The notes beneath the pieces are model-generated. The model was not told where the DNA came from and did not search any database. It saw only the letters and a list, made by a program, of their open reading frames with translations. Positions 1-9,259 of a stretch of DNA of 11,692 nt are shown here, in pieces. The position numbers and the translations under genes were made by a program. This stretch comes from Oscillospiraceae bacterium (GTDB lineage Bacteria > Bacillota > Clostridia > Oscillospirales > QAMX01). The DNA lies in assembly GCA_902772625.1 (NCBI GenBank), contig CACYBP010000317.1:1-11692 (forward strand), read 5' to 3'. Within the stretch, counting starts at the first letter, position 1. Each line of letters begins with the position of its first letter.

Positions 1-1046
1 AAATCGTAATAGGCGATGATATAATTCGCGCTGTCGGTCGCGGTCTTGGAGACCACGGCGTCATTGTTGTTGATCTTGCCCTTGATGCCGGAGGTGAAGG
101 GGTGGATCAGGGGCTCCAGCTGGACGAACACGCGGTAAACGTGCCCCTCCTTGAAGGTGAAATTCGCGGGATCGGTGATGGGCTTTTCATCGGTCACGTC
201 GCGCCAGCCGACTCCCTTTACGTAAACCCCGCCCGTGAAATCCCGCAGCTTGTAGGCGGCGCCGGAGGGGACCGAAGCCGCCGTCGAAGGCTTTTTGCCG
301 ACGGAGGGGGCGGTGACCGTCACGCTGAAGCTTGAAGTGCTTGCGGTGAGGGTCGGGAAATCGTACACCACCGAAAGAACTTCGGGACCGTTAAACTGCT
401 TGAGGGTGGCTTTTTTGCCGTTTACCGTTGCCGAAAGGCCGCTCTTCTCCAGAAAAGTGCCGTAGGAGGTGGTGCAGCGGATCTCGACTCTGTAGATCTT
501 GCCCTTCTCGAAGAGCGGGGCGGAGGAGAGTCCGTTGTAGAATCCGTTGCTGTTCTTTACGCTCCATAGCACCTGACTGACCTTGCAGCTGCCCTCGTCC
601 AGGGTGACGGTGGCCGTGGTGGCGCCCCTGTCTCCCGCGACCGGAGTTTTGACGGAGGCGGTGGCGGTCGAGGCATATTTAAAGGTGTTCTTAAAGGTGA
701 ACGAATACCCTGTGGTGCCCGCGATGCGCTTTCCGTCGGCGTCGAAGGCGAAGATCTGGTAGTGGTATTTTCCCTCGGGGGCTTTGGCCAGACCGAGCTT
801 ATACGCCATATCCACCTCACGGTCAGCGCCGGTTTCAATGCGTCCCGAATAATAAGAGACCGTGTTCTCAAAGTCTGGATGCGCGTAGTATACGTAATAG
901 GCCGCGCCGGACCAGGCGTCCCAGGTGATCTTGCCGTTCGAGACCGAGGAATTCATATAGGGATAGTCCGCCGCCTCTGCGCCGGCGGGCAGGATCAGTC
1001 CCAGAAAGAGAACCAGCGCCAGAAAGAGAGAAAGTGTTCTTTTCAT
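1..1046 (-). CDS. Secreted repeat-containing protein of unknown function (C-terminus beyond window)
   Basis: I read this frame directly from the minus strand; it is open from the ATG at 1046 to the left edge (348 complete codons plus 2 nt), so the C-terminus is missing. The ATG follows an AGGAGGTC ribosome binding site at 1054-1061. Residues 1-25 form a classical signal peptide: KR at the start, a Leu/Phe-rich core, then the AxA-type site AEA at 23-25. Residues about 34-115 look like a fibronectin type III-like beta-sandwich, with the motif ITWDAW and a Tyr-rich strand AAYYVYYA. Two similar segments follow, at about 180-230 and 299-348. Each opens with G(K/H)(I/V)YRV and closes with (V/A)(V/Y)YDF, and the first carries a VNGKKA turn. 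This suggests repeated beta-rich extracellular modules that may continue beyond the window. It has its own sigma-A promoter and lies downstream of the cimA terminator, so it is a separate unit. Export is well supported; the function is unknown, with adhesion, carbohydrate binding or cell-wall association as possibilities. Confidence 0.85.
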   Translation of the reverse strand, partial: MKRTLSLFLALVLFLGLILPAGAEAADYPYMNSSVSNGKITWDAWSGAAYYVYYAHPDFENTVSYYSGRIETGADREVDMAYKLGLAKAPEGKYHYQIFAFDADGKRIAGTTGYSFTFKNTFKYASTATASVKTPVAGDRGATTATVTLDEGSCKVSQVLWSVKNSNGFYNGLSSAPLFEKGKIYRVEIRCTTSYGTFLEKSGLSATVNGKKATLKQFNGPEVLSVVYDFPTLTASTSSFSVTVTAPSVGKKPSTAASVPSGAAYKLRDFTGGVYVKGVGWRDVTDEKPITDPANFTFKEGHVYRVFVQLEPLIHPFTSGIKGKINNNDAVVSKTATDSANYIIAYYD

Positions 1047-1088
1047 CAGTTTCGACCTCCTGTTCGATGGAAATAGCTTTCCGTCCCC

Positions 1089-1117
1089 ATTGTAGCAAAA
1101 GGGAAAAAAGAAGTCAA
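1089..1117 (-). promoter_or_regulatory. Sigma-A promoter of the secreted-protein gene
   Basis: On the minus strand a -35 box TTGACT (1117-1112) and a -10 box TACAAT (1094-1089) are separated by exactly 17 nt. Each box differs from consensus at one position. The -10 box lies about 45 nt upstream of the ATG at 1046, with the AGGAGGTC site in between. Nothing riboswitch-like is visible in the short leader. Confidence 0.85.
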
Positions 1118-1183
1118 GGAATCCCCCGCGAATCAGTTGCGGATTCTTTGCTTTTTCGGGGAGAAAAGAGCGGCGCTTCCCGC

Positions 1184-1235
1184 CGAAAAAACACCGGCCC
1201 CGGATCGGCGCTCTGCGGCGCGGATCCGGGGTCGG
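1184..1235 (-). terminator. Intrinsic terminator of the valS-folC-cimA operon
   Basis: A 13-bp stem pairs 1194-1206 with 1223-1235 (one G-T wobble), with a smaller GCGC/GCGC stem inside. Reading on the minus strand it is followed by TG and then six T (1191-1186). It begins 44 nt after the cimA stop. A second, smaller hairpin (CGGCG at 1171-1175 with CGCCG at 1181-1185, followed by CTCTTTTC on the minus strand) comes directly after it and may act as a backup. Confidence 0.8.
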
Positions 1236-1278
1236 GGAAACAGTGTTTTTGCCTTCCGGCGCGGGGGAGAAGAACCGG

Positions 1279-2862
1279 TCAGGCTTCGGCCTCGGGGATC
1301 CCGCGGCCGAGCAGGAAATACTCCATGGAATCCACCAGCGCCTTCCAGCTGGCGCGGATGATGTCCCGGGAGGTGCCCACGGTGGTCCAGGTGCGCACGC
1401 CGTCGGTGCTGTTCATCAGGACGCGGACCCGGGCGGCGGTGGCTTCGTTCGGGGTGATGACGCGGACCTTGTAGTCCACCAGACGCACCCCGGTGATGGC
1501 GGGATAGAAGGAGGTCAGGCATTTCCGGAGCGCCACGTCCAGAGCGTGGACCGGGCCGTCGCCCTCGGCGCTTTCCAGGGCGGCTTTGTTCCCCACGAAG
1601 ATCTTCACGGTGGCAAGGCACCCGGTGGTGCCGTCCGAATAGGGATAATTGTCGGTCACGTCGAAGAACTCGAGCCGGTAAAACCGGGGCAGCTTTCCCA
1701 AACTCCTCCGGATCAGAAGCTCCAGACTCGCCTCGGCCGATTCGTACTGCCATCCGTTTTTCTCCATGCGCTTGATCTCGGCAAGGACCAGATCCACCTC
1801 GGGCGAGCGGCGTTCGATTTCCGGGAACACACGGCTGATCTTTTCATAGACGGCGGCGCGTCCGGCGAGCTCGCTGGTGACCGACCGGCGCTCGTTGCCC
1901 ACGGCTTCGGGATCAATGTGCTCGTAGGCGCCGGGCAGCTTCTGCATGGCGTCCACATGGGTGCCGGCCTTATGGGCGAAGGCGCTTTCTCCCACGTAGG
2001 GGGTATTGGGGGGAAGGGAGGTATTCGATACGTCGGCGATATACCGCGCGGCCAGGGCGATCCGCGGCATCTCCCCGGGCAGGATGCAGGAATAGCCGAG
2101 CTTTAGCTGGAGGGAGGGGATCAGCTGGCAGAGCGAGGTGTTCCCGCACCGCTCGCCGAAACCGGTGAAGCTCCCCTGCACGTGCCCCGCGCCGGCCTCC
2201 ACCGCCGCAAGGCTTCCCGCCACGGCAAGCCCCATGTCGTTGTGGCAGTGGATCCCCACCGTAAGGCAGGGAAAGCTTTCGACGACGGTCTTCACCGTCT
2301 CGCCGATCTCCCGGGGAAAGCTTCCGCCGTTGGTGTCGCACAAGACCAGGACGTCGGCCCCGCCCTCGGATGCCGCCCGGAGTGAAGCCAGGGCGTAAGC
2401 CGGATCGGCCTTATATCCGTCGAAAAAGTGCTCGGCGTCGAAAAGCACCCGGCGCCCCGCCTTTTTGAGAAAGGCGACGCTCTCCCGGATCATGGCCAGG
2501 TTCTCCTCTCCCGTGACACGCAGGATGCGCTCGGCGTGGAGAAGGTGGCTTTTGCCGAAGATGGTGACGGTCTTCGCCCCGGAATCCAGAAGCGCCTGCA
2601 GGGCGGGATCCTCCCCGGCCTTCAGCTCGGCGCGGCGGGTCTGGCCGAAGGCCGAGACCGATCCGAAGGAGGGAAGAGCGGAAAGCCTTTCAAACAGAGC
2701 CGCGTCGCGCGCGTTCATCCCCGGAGCGCCGGCCTCGATCAGGCCGATCCCCAGACGGGAAAGCACCGTCACGATCCCGAGCTTGTCCTCCCCGGAAAAG
2801 CTGATGCCCTCGCCCTGGGCCCCGTCGCGCAGGGTCACGTCGCAGATCTCAATGGCTTTCAC
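1279..2862 (-). CDS. cimA: Citramalate synthase (isoleucine biosynthesis)
   Basis: The 527-aa protein belongs to the 2-isopropylmalate/homocitrate/citramalate synthase family. Citramalate synthase condenses pyruvate and acetyl-CoA to (R)-citramalate, the first step of the threonine-independent route to 2-oxobutyrate and isoleucine, in the cytoplasm. Visible signatures are VTLRDGAQGEGISFS near the N-terminus (catalytic Arg and metal Asp), the metal-binding HCHND motif, GERCGN, and SAFAHKAGTHVDA in the linker. A C-terminal LeuA-type regulatory domain includes VDYKVRVI and WTTVGTSRDII. The N-terminal GAQGEGISFS signature and the overall length favour CimA over LeuA (AQSPG-type signature) or homocitrate synthase. 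The start is GTG at 2862 with AGGAGG at 2869-2874, 6 nt upstream. The gene overlaps the end of folC by 14 nt, so translation is probably coupled, and it is the last gene of the valine T-box operon. Assignment to CimA is strong; the exact substrate is inferred from the family. Confidence 0.9.
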   Translation of the reverse strand: MKAIEICDVTLRDGAQGEGISFSGEDKLGIVTVLSRLGIGLIEAGAPGMNARDAALFERLSALPSFGSVSAFGQTRRAELKAGEDPALQALLDSGAKTVTIFGKSHLLHAERILRVTGEENLAMIRESVAFLKKAGRRVLFDAEHFFDGYKADPAYALASLRAASEGGADVLVLCDTNGGSFPREIGETVKTVVESFPCLTVGIHCHNDMGLAVAGSLAAVEAGAGHVQGSFTGFGERCGNTSLCQLIPSLQLKLGYSCILPGEMPRIALAARYIADVSNTSLPPNTPYVGESAFAHKAGTHVDAMQKLPGAYEHIDPEAVGNERRSVTSELAGRAAVYEKISRVFPEIERRSPEVDLVLAEIKRMEKNGWQYESAEASLELLIRRSLGKLPRFYRLEFFDVTDNYPYSDGTTGCLATVKIFVGNKAALESAEGDGPVHALDVALRKCLTSFYPAITGVRLVDYKVRVITPNEATAARVRVLMNSTDGVRTWTTVGTSRDIIRASWKALVDSMEYFLLGRGIPEAEA

Positions 2863-4165
2863 GGCTTTCCTCCTCTTTTCTTTCTTCCAGAACCGCCAGA
2901 AGCTCGCGCTTCATGGCGCCGATGTAATAAAGCGAACCCAGGGCGATCAGAACGCCGTCCCCGGCCTTTTCCCGGGCTGCGACCGCCTTCTCCGCCGCCT
3001 CACGCAGCGTCCGGCAGGCCTCGGCCGAGGGGACGAAGGGCAGGGCCTCCTCCCGCGTGACCTCCGCCGGCTGCGCCCGGGGCGAATCGGGGGTGACCGC
3101 GAAGAAGAAATCGGCCTTTTCGGCGATCTTTTTCACACAATAGGCGTGATCCTTGTCCCGGAGCATGCCCATCACCGCGATAAGCTTTCTTCCGGAGAAG
3201 AACTTTTCGATCGTGTCGCATACTGCGTCCACACAGTCGGGATTGTGGGCCGCGTCGATGTAGACGTCCGGGGCGATCCTTTCAAACCGGCCTCCGAAGG
3301 AGACCTCGGCCAGGGCTTCCTTCAGTTTTTCTTCGATCCCGGGGAACTCCGGGGCGAGATACCGGCACCCTTCGATGACCGAAAGGGCGTTTTTGACGAT
3401 GTGGCGCCCGGGAATGGAAAGATGAAAGGTCTCTCCCTTGTAGAGAAAATCGCTTCCCTCCGGGGAAAGAGAGGTAATCTGAAGCGAGGAGAGCCCGGGC
3501 AGAAGGAGAGGACTCTCTTTCTTCCGGCATTCCTCCCGGATGACCTCCAGCGCCTCGGGACGCTGGTCGGCGTAGGAGACGGTGGGACGGCCCTTCTTGA
3601 TGATGCCGCATTTTTCAAAGGCGATCTTCGCGTACGTGTCGCCCAGGATCGCCGTGTGATCAAGGCCGATATAGCAGATCGCCGAGAGCAGCGGGCTTTC
3701 GATGACGTTGGTGGCGTCGAACCTGCCGCCGAGACCCACCTCCATCACCGCAACGTCGCAAGCTTCCTCGGCGTAGTACCCGAAGGCCAGGGCGGTCTCA
3801 AGCTCGAACTCGGTGACCTCGGTACCGGTGATCTCCCGGGTCTTTTCGCATAAGGGCGCAAGCTTTTCCACCCACCGCGCGAGATCCTCCCCGGGGATCA
3901 GGCGGCGGTCGATCTGGATCCGCTCCCGGAAGTCCTCCACGAAGGGGGAAACGTAAAGCCCGGTCTTGTACCCGGCGCGGGTAAAGACCTCGGCGAACAT
4001 CGCCGAGGTGGAGCCCTTCCCGTTGGTGCCCGCCACGTGGATGCATCTGACCTTCTTTTCGGGATTGCCCAGAAGCTTCAGAAGTGTTCCGACCCGTTCC
4101 AGCCCCAGGGTGGAGCCGAAACGGCCGCGGGAATGAATAAAGGCGAGAGCCTTCTCATAAGTCAT
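2849..4165 (-). CDS. folC: Bifunctional folylpolyglutamate synthase / dihydrofolate synthase
   Basis: This 438-aa cytoplasmic ATP-dependent ligase of the Mur ligase family adds glutamate to dihydropteroate and/or to folates, making and retaining folate cofactors. The P-loop GTNGKGSTSA is at residues 46-55. It is followed by VGLGGRFDATNV, GLDHTAILGDT with EKCGIIKKG, and in the C-terminal domain the Mur-ligase motif DAAHNPD and AVMGMLRDKD. The length is normal for FolC. The ATG at 4165 is the first in frame. An AAGGAG lies upstream, but 11 nt from this ATG, and a mini-ORF ATG sits closer to it. An upstream small frame ends in an ATGA overlap with this start. The gene sits downstream of valS, the familiar Firmicutes order, and overlaps cimA by 14 nt at its end. 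Whether it has one or both activities cannot be told from sequence. Confidence 0.95.
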   Translation of the reverse strand: MTYEKALAFIHSRGRFGSTLGLERVGTLLKLLGNPEKKVRCIHVAGTNGKGSTSAMFAEVFTRAGYKTGLYVSPFVEDFRERIQIDRRLIPGEDLARWVEKLAPLCEKTREITGTEVTEFELETALAFGYYAEEACDVAVMEVGLGGRFDATNVIESPLLSAICYIGLDHTAILGDTYAKIAFEKCGIIKKGRPTVSYADQRPEALEVIREECRKKESPLLLPGLSSLQITSLSPEGSDFLYKGETFHLSIPGRHIVKNALSVIEGCRYLAPEFPGIEEKLKEALAEVSFGGRFERIAPDVYIDAAHNPDCVDAVCDTIEKFFSGRKLIAVMGMLRDKDHAYCVKKIAEKADFFFAVTPDSPRAQPAEVTREEALPFVPSAEACRTLREAAEKAVAAREKAGDGVLIALGSLYYIGAMKRELLAVLEERKEEESRESH

Positions 4166-4272
4166 GCGTTCATGCGCTCCTTTTCTTTTCTTTCCGGGCG
4201 ATAAGCCGGGAGATAAGGCATGCTTTGACGCGCTTCTTTTCTTGCCGGTTGATAAGCCGGAAGATCAATCAT
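4162..4272 (-). CDS. Possible 36-aa repeat peptide upstream of folC
   Basis: A small open frame starts at ATG 4272 and ends in a TGA that overlaps the folC start codon as ATGA. The peptide contains two copies of a 17-residue unit: LPAYQPARKEA and LPAYRPERKEK. It is basic and proline-containing. The frame is the same as that of valS and is in fact open back to the valS stop, giving 64 sense codons after the TAA. No good ribosome binding site precedes the ATG. The 51-bp DNA repeat keeps any frame it is in, so an open frame may be accidental. It could be a coupling leader for folC translation or simply non-coding spacer. Confidence 0.25.
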   Translation of the reverse strand: MIDLPAYQPARKEARQSMPYLPAYRPERKEKERMNA

Positions 4273-4296
4273 GCTTAGACGCGCTTCTTTTCGCTT
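4200..4296. repeat. Tandem 51-bp direct repeat in the valS-folC spacer
   Basis: Two copies start with GATAAGCCGG at 4200 and 4251 and share most of about 46 bp, including CATGCTT and GACGCGCTTCTTTTC. A degenerate third piece, containing CATGCG and CTCCTTTTC, reaches the folC start region at 4165-4190. On the mRNA each copy reads as a purine-rich stretch, an ATG, and CCGGCTTATC followed by CCCGG or ACCGG. ATGCCTTAT in one copy resembles ATGACTTAT at the folC start. The array looks like local duplication of the folC initiation region. Confidence 0.85.
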
Positions 4297-4304
4297 CTTC
4301 TCTT

Positions 4305-4340
4305 TTCTTTCCGGGCGGCGGGAAGGCCGCCCGGAAAGAA
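4305..4340 (-). promoter_or_regulatory. Strong intercistronic hairpin after valS, without a U-tract
   Basis: A perfect 15-bp stem pairs 4305-4319 with 4326-4340 around a 6-nt loop, starting 16 nt after the valS stop. On the minus strand it is followed by purine-rich sequence and not by a T-run, so it does not look like an ordinary intrinsic terminator. It may protect the 3' end of a processed valS mRNA or mark a processing site between valS and folC. The stem is seen directly; the role is inference. Confidence 0.6.
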
Positions 4341-4356
4341 GTGCGCGGCGTCGCTT

Positions 4357-6984
<2,628 letters not shown>

Positions 6985-7005
6985 GTCTTTCTTCCTTTCT
7001 TCGAT

Positions 7006-7039
7006 AAAAAATACCTCCCGTCCACACTGGGACGAGAGG
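7006..7039 (-). terminator. Conditional terminator of the valS T-box
   Basis: A 10-bp stem pairs 7014-7023 with 7030-7039 (one G-T pair) around a 6-nt loop. On the minus strand it is followed by TA and six T (7011-7006). It lies between the T-box sequence and the valS ribosome binding site. The T-box/antiterminator conformation would be its competitor. Confidence 0.92.
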
Positions 7040-7287
7040 AAATTCCTTTCGCGGTACCACCCGGTTTCGCCCTTTCCCGGGGGAAAGAACGCACTTTTCT
7101 CGGCACGGAAATGCCAGAGCCCTTGGTAACGGGGGCGGCCGGAGGGGCTTAATGGAATTCGGCCCTTCTGCTCACAGGTGACTTCGTGATTCTCCCTTTC
7201 GGTACGCGCGCTTTCAGTCGCGGCGCGCGCTCCCTTTCCCGCGGGGGAAGCCTACTCTTCCTGATCACCGCATTTTGCGATATGACA
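7006..7287 (-). ncRNA. T-box leader of valS (tRNA-Val sensing riboswitch)
   Basis: On the minus strand the leader has all expected parts in order. Stem I begins with GGTGATCAGGAAGAGTA: the AGTA side of the specifier loop plus a K-turn region, where CAGG pairs with CCTG. The 3' side of the loop reads GAA-GTC-A, placing a valine GUC specifier at 7182-7180, which agrees with valS. GC-rich distal Stem I and Stem III regions follow. The T-box sequence GGGTGGTACCGCG is at 7062-7050; its TGGT can pair with an ACCA tRNA end, fitting the A discriminator of tRNA-Val. The terminator comes next. Binding of uncharged tRNA-Val should stabilise the antiterminator and allow transcription into valS, folC and cimA. 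The start point (about 7287) is inferred from the -10 box. Confidence 0.96.
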
Positions 7288-7293
7288 AAAAGG

Positions 7294-7322
7294 AGTATAA
7301 CACCTTGAAGAGGGCTTGTCAA
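7294..7322 (-). promoter_or_regulatory. Sigma-A promoter of the valS-folC-cimA operon
   Basis: On the minus strand a perfect -35 box TTGACA (7322-7317) and a -10 box TATACT (7299-7294) are separated by 17 nt. The inferred start lies just before the T-box Stem I, giving a leader of about 300 nt. The promoter faces away from the aldo/keto reductase promoter at 7403-7431. Confidence 0.93.
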
Positions 7323-7402
7323 GCGATTTCCGGAGAAAAAAACGGAAAAAAAGCCCGCGCGTCCTCCCGGGGCCCGATCCGGACCGAAAATCCGGGGAGG
7401 GC

Positions 7403-7431
7403 TTGCATTCCGTAAGGATTTGGGGTAGAAT
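7403..7431 (+). promoter_or_regulatory. Probable sigma-A promoter of the aldo/keto reductase gene
   Basis: TTGCAT (7403-7408) and TAGAAT (7426-7431) are separated by 17 nt. The -10 box differs from consensus at one position, and the -35 box matches only in its TTG. It lies about 37 nt upstream of the first ATG and is divergent from the valS promoter. Confidence 0.65.
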
Positions 7432-7467
7432 AGAGAAAAACCAAATCTCTTACGGGACAGGAAAGGA

Positions 7468-8445
7468 ATGCTCATCATGATCGAATACGGAAAGATCCCC
7501 TACGTGGACAAGCCTGTGTCGCGCCTTTTCGCCGGCACGATGCTGGACACCATGCGCGACGGCCAGGACAATTCGGACTATCTGGATCAGGTTTACGAGC
7601 TCGGCATCAACGCCTTCGACTCGGCCAACGTCTACGGCCTGGCGGAGGCCTCCTTCGGCCTGTGGCTTGAAAAGAGGCACAACCGCGAGAAGATCGTCCT
7701 TCAGACCAAGGGCGCCCATCACGACCAGTTCCACAAGCGCGTCACTCCTTATTACATCGAGGCCGACGTGCACACCTCGCTTGCCAGGCTCCGCACCGAC
7801 TATATCGATATTTATCTTCTCCACCGGGACGACGAGACCAAGGAGGTCGGCCCCATCGTGGAAAAGCTGAACCAGCTTCTGGAGGAAGGCCTGATCCGTT
7901 CCTTCGGCGGCTCCAACTGGACCCACCGGCGCGTCGCCGAGGCCAACGCCTACGCCGAAAGCCACGGCCTGCGCGGCTTCACGGCGGTCAGCCCGTATTA
8001 CGGCCTTGCGATCCAGCACGCCGATCCCTTCGGCGGCAACTGCATCGGCATCTCCGGCCCCGAAAACGCCGAGGCGCGCGCCTATTATAAAGAACACGGC
8101 ATTCCCATCATCCCGTATTCCTCCATCGGCGCGGGCTTCTTCTCCGGAAGGATCAAAAGCGACGATCCCGAAGGCGCGAAGGCGATCCTCGGCCGCTCCA
8201 CCGTGCGCGGCTACTGCTTCCCCGACAACTTCGAAAGACTCAGAAGAGCCGAGCTCCTGGCCGCTGAGAAGGGATATTCCGTGGCGCAGATCGCCATGGC
8301 CTTCGTCCTGAACCAGGATCTGCCGGTGTTCCCGATCGTGGGTTCCCGCCGCGTGGAGGCCATGAAGGAAAACGTCGAGGCCACGAAGATCAGACTGACT
8401 CCGGAAGAGCTTGCCTGGCTTGACCTGGAGAGAGAGGAAAAATAA
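7468..8445 (+). CDS. Aldo/keto reductase
   Basis: This 325-aa cytoplasmic protein has the (beta/alpha)8 aldo/keto reductase fold and is expected to be an NADPH-dependent carbonyl reductase; the natural substrate is not evident. The family tetrad is visible: Asp51 and Tyr56 in FDSANVYG, Lys81 in QTKGAHH and His119 in YLLHRDD. RLRTDYIDIYLLH and SFGGSNWTHRR are further signatures. Near the C-terminus, VFPIVGSRRVE is the usual cofactor-binding region. The length is usual. Two starts are possible: ATG 7468, only 5 nt after the first AGGA, and ATG 7477 (giving MIEYGK), about 9 nt after AAAGGA. The second may be the true one. The gene is first in a unit with the nucleosidase gene 2 nt downstream and has its own promoter divergent from valS. 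Confidence 0.92.
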   Translation: MLIMIEYGKIPYVDKPVSRLFAGTMLDTMRDGQDNSDYLDQVYELGINAFDSANVYGLAEASFGLWLEKRHNREKIVLQTKGAHHDQFHKRVTPYYIEADVHTSLARLRTDYIDIYLLHRDDETKEVGPIVEKLNQLLEEGLIRSFGGSNWTHRRVAEANAYAESHGLRGFTAVSPYYGLAIQHADPFGGNCIGISGPENAEARAYYKEHGIPIIPYSSIGAGFFSGRIKSDDPEGAKAILGRSTVRGYCFPDNFERLRRAELLAAEKGYSVAQIAMAFVLNQDLPVFPIVGSRRVEAMKENVEATKIRLTPEELAWLDLEREEK

Positions 8446-8447
8446 AG

Positions 8448-9140
8448 ATGAAGATCGGCATTCTCGGGCCCAGCATGGGCGAGGCGGAGACCCTGATCGC
8501 GTCGCTTGAGGAAAGAACCGAAGAAAAGACCCGGGGACAGGTCCGCCTCTTCTCGGGCGTCCTCCGGGGAGTCCCGGCCGTGATCGGCATCAGCGGCGTG
8601 TGCAAGGTCAACGCCGCCATCTGCGCCGAGACGCTGCTGGCCGAAGGGGCGGACATGCTCCTGGTCTGCGGCGTGGCCGGAGGGATCGATCCGCGGCTCA
8701 AAATCGGCGATACGGTGATCTGCCGCGAGATCGCCTACCACGACGTGGATATTTCCTTCCTCCGGGAGGATCCGCCCTATCTGGATTCTCCCTGGTTCGC
8801 TTCCGACGGGGCGCTGGTCGCCCTGGCCGAAAAGGCGCTGGGGAGCGAGCTTGAGGGAAAGAGGATCTATACCGGGAAATGCGTCACCGGCGAGGCCTTC
8901 ATCGCTGAGGAGGGGAGAGCGGAGATCGTGGAAAAATTCGATCCCCTCTGCACCGACATGGAGACCGCGGCCGCGGCGCACGTGGCCCGCGCCCATTCGG
9001 TCCCCTTCATCGCCTTCCGGAGCATCACGGATACCGCCGAGAAAAGCGGACTTGAGAATTTCCATGAGAATTACCTGACCTCCTCGGCGCTGGCCCAGAG
9101 CGCGACCCTCCGCTTTCTGGAGGAGCTTTCCCGCGCCTGA
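8448..9140 (+). CDS. mtnN: 5'-methylthioadenosine / S-adenosylhomocysteine nucleosidase
   Basis: The 230-aa protein is of the PNP/UDP phosphorylase fold. Enzymes of this family hydrolyse methylthioadenosine and S-adenosylhomocysteine to adenine and thioribose sugars, recycling by-products of polyamine synthesis and methylation and feeding the LuxS route. Evidence is the start MKIGILG with Glu12, GVCKVNAA, CGVAGGID, GDTVICREIAYHDVD, DMETAA with Glu172, and SITDTA with Asp195. Glu12, Glu172 and Asp195 line up with the catalytic set known from the E. coli enzyme (Glu12, Glu174, Asp197). The GVCKVNAA and DMETAA forms are somewhat unlike the common GIGKVNAA and EMEGAA, so a related nucleosidase activity cannot be excluded. 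The ATG lies 2 nt after the reductase stop, with AGAGAGGA inside the reductase's last codons, so translation is probably coupled. A terminator follows. Confidence 0.9.
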   Translation: MKIGILGPSMGEAETLIASLEERTEEKTRGQVRLFSGVLRGVPAVIGISGVCKVNAAICAETLLAEGADMLLVCGVAGGIDPRLKIGDTVICREIAYHDVDISFLREDPPYLDSPWFASDGALVALAEKALGSELEGKRIYTGKCVTGEAFIAEEGRAEIVEKFDPLCTDMETAAAAHVARAHSVPFIAFRSITDTAEKSGLENFHENYLTSSALAQSATLRFLEELSRA

Positions 9141-9159
9141 TCTCCGCTCCCCGGACATT

Positions 9160-9203
9160 AAAAGGCGCAAACCCCCGGATTCCCGCCGTGTCTGCGCCTT
9201 TTT
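9160..9203 (+). terminator. Intrinsic terminator after the nucleosidase gene
   Basis: AAAAGGCGCA (9160-9169) pairs with TGCGCCTTTT (9193-9202), a 10-bp stem with a 23-nt loop that can form a short CGG/CCG inner stem. The stem ends in a T-run through 9203. It begins 20 nt after the stop of the nucleosidase gene and separates it from galU. Confidence 0.85.
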
Positions 9204-9259
9204 CATACGCACGGACACGCCTAACGACGAATAAATACCTGAGAAAGGATGGACGAATC

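Noticed and set aside
1128..1147. GAATC/GATTC inverted repeat in the cimA-secreted gene interval as a plus-strand terminator
   Set aside because: The stem is only 5 bp and no plus-strand gene ends there; the stronger minus-strand terminator at 1184-1235 explains the region.
2465..3853. 462-codon plus-strand open frame, and similar long frames at 1243-2106 and 4732-5616
   Set aside because: All lie opposite folC, cimA or valS, show no family motifs, and have no ribosome binding site or promoter of their own.
4200..4296. CRISPR-like array or mobile-element repeat
   Set aside because: There are only two full copies, adjacent with no unique spacers, and no cas or transposase gene is nearby; local tandem duplication fits better.
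8211..9218. 335-codon minus-strand open frame; likewise 9221-10075 and 7450-8097
   Set aside because: These are antisense to the nucleosidase, galU and reductase genes, which have clear catalytic motifs on the plus strand.
9188..9259. Longer start for galU
   Set aside because: The extension would begin within the terminator hairpin of the previous unit, lacks a ribosome binding site and adds residues not expected in GalU.
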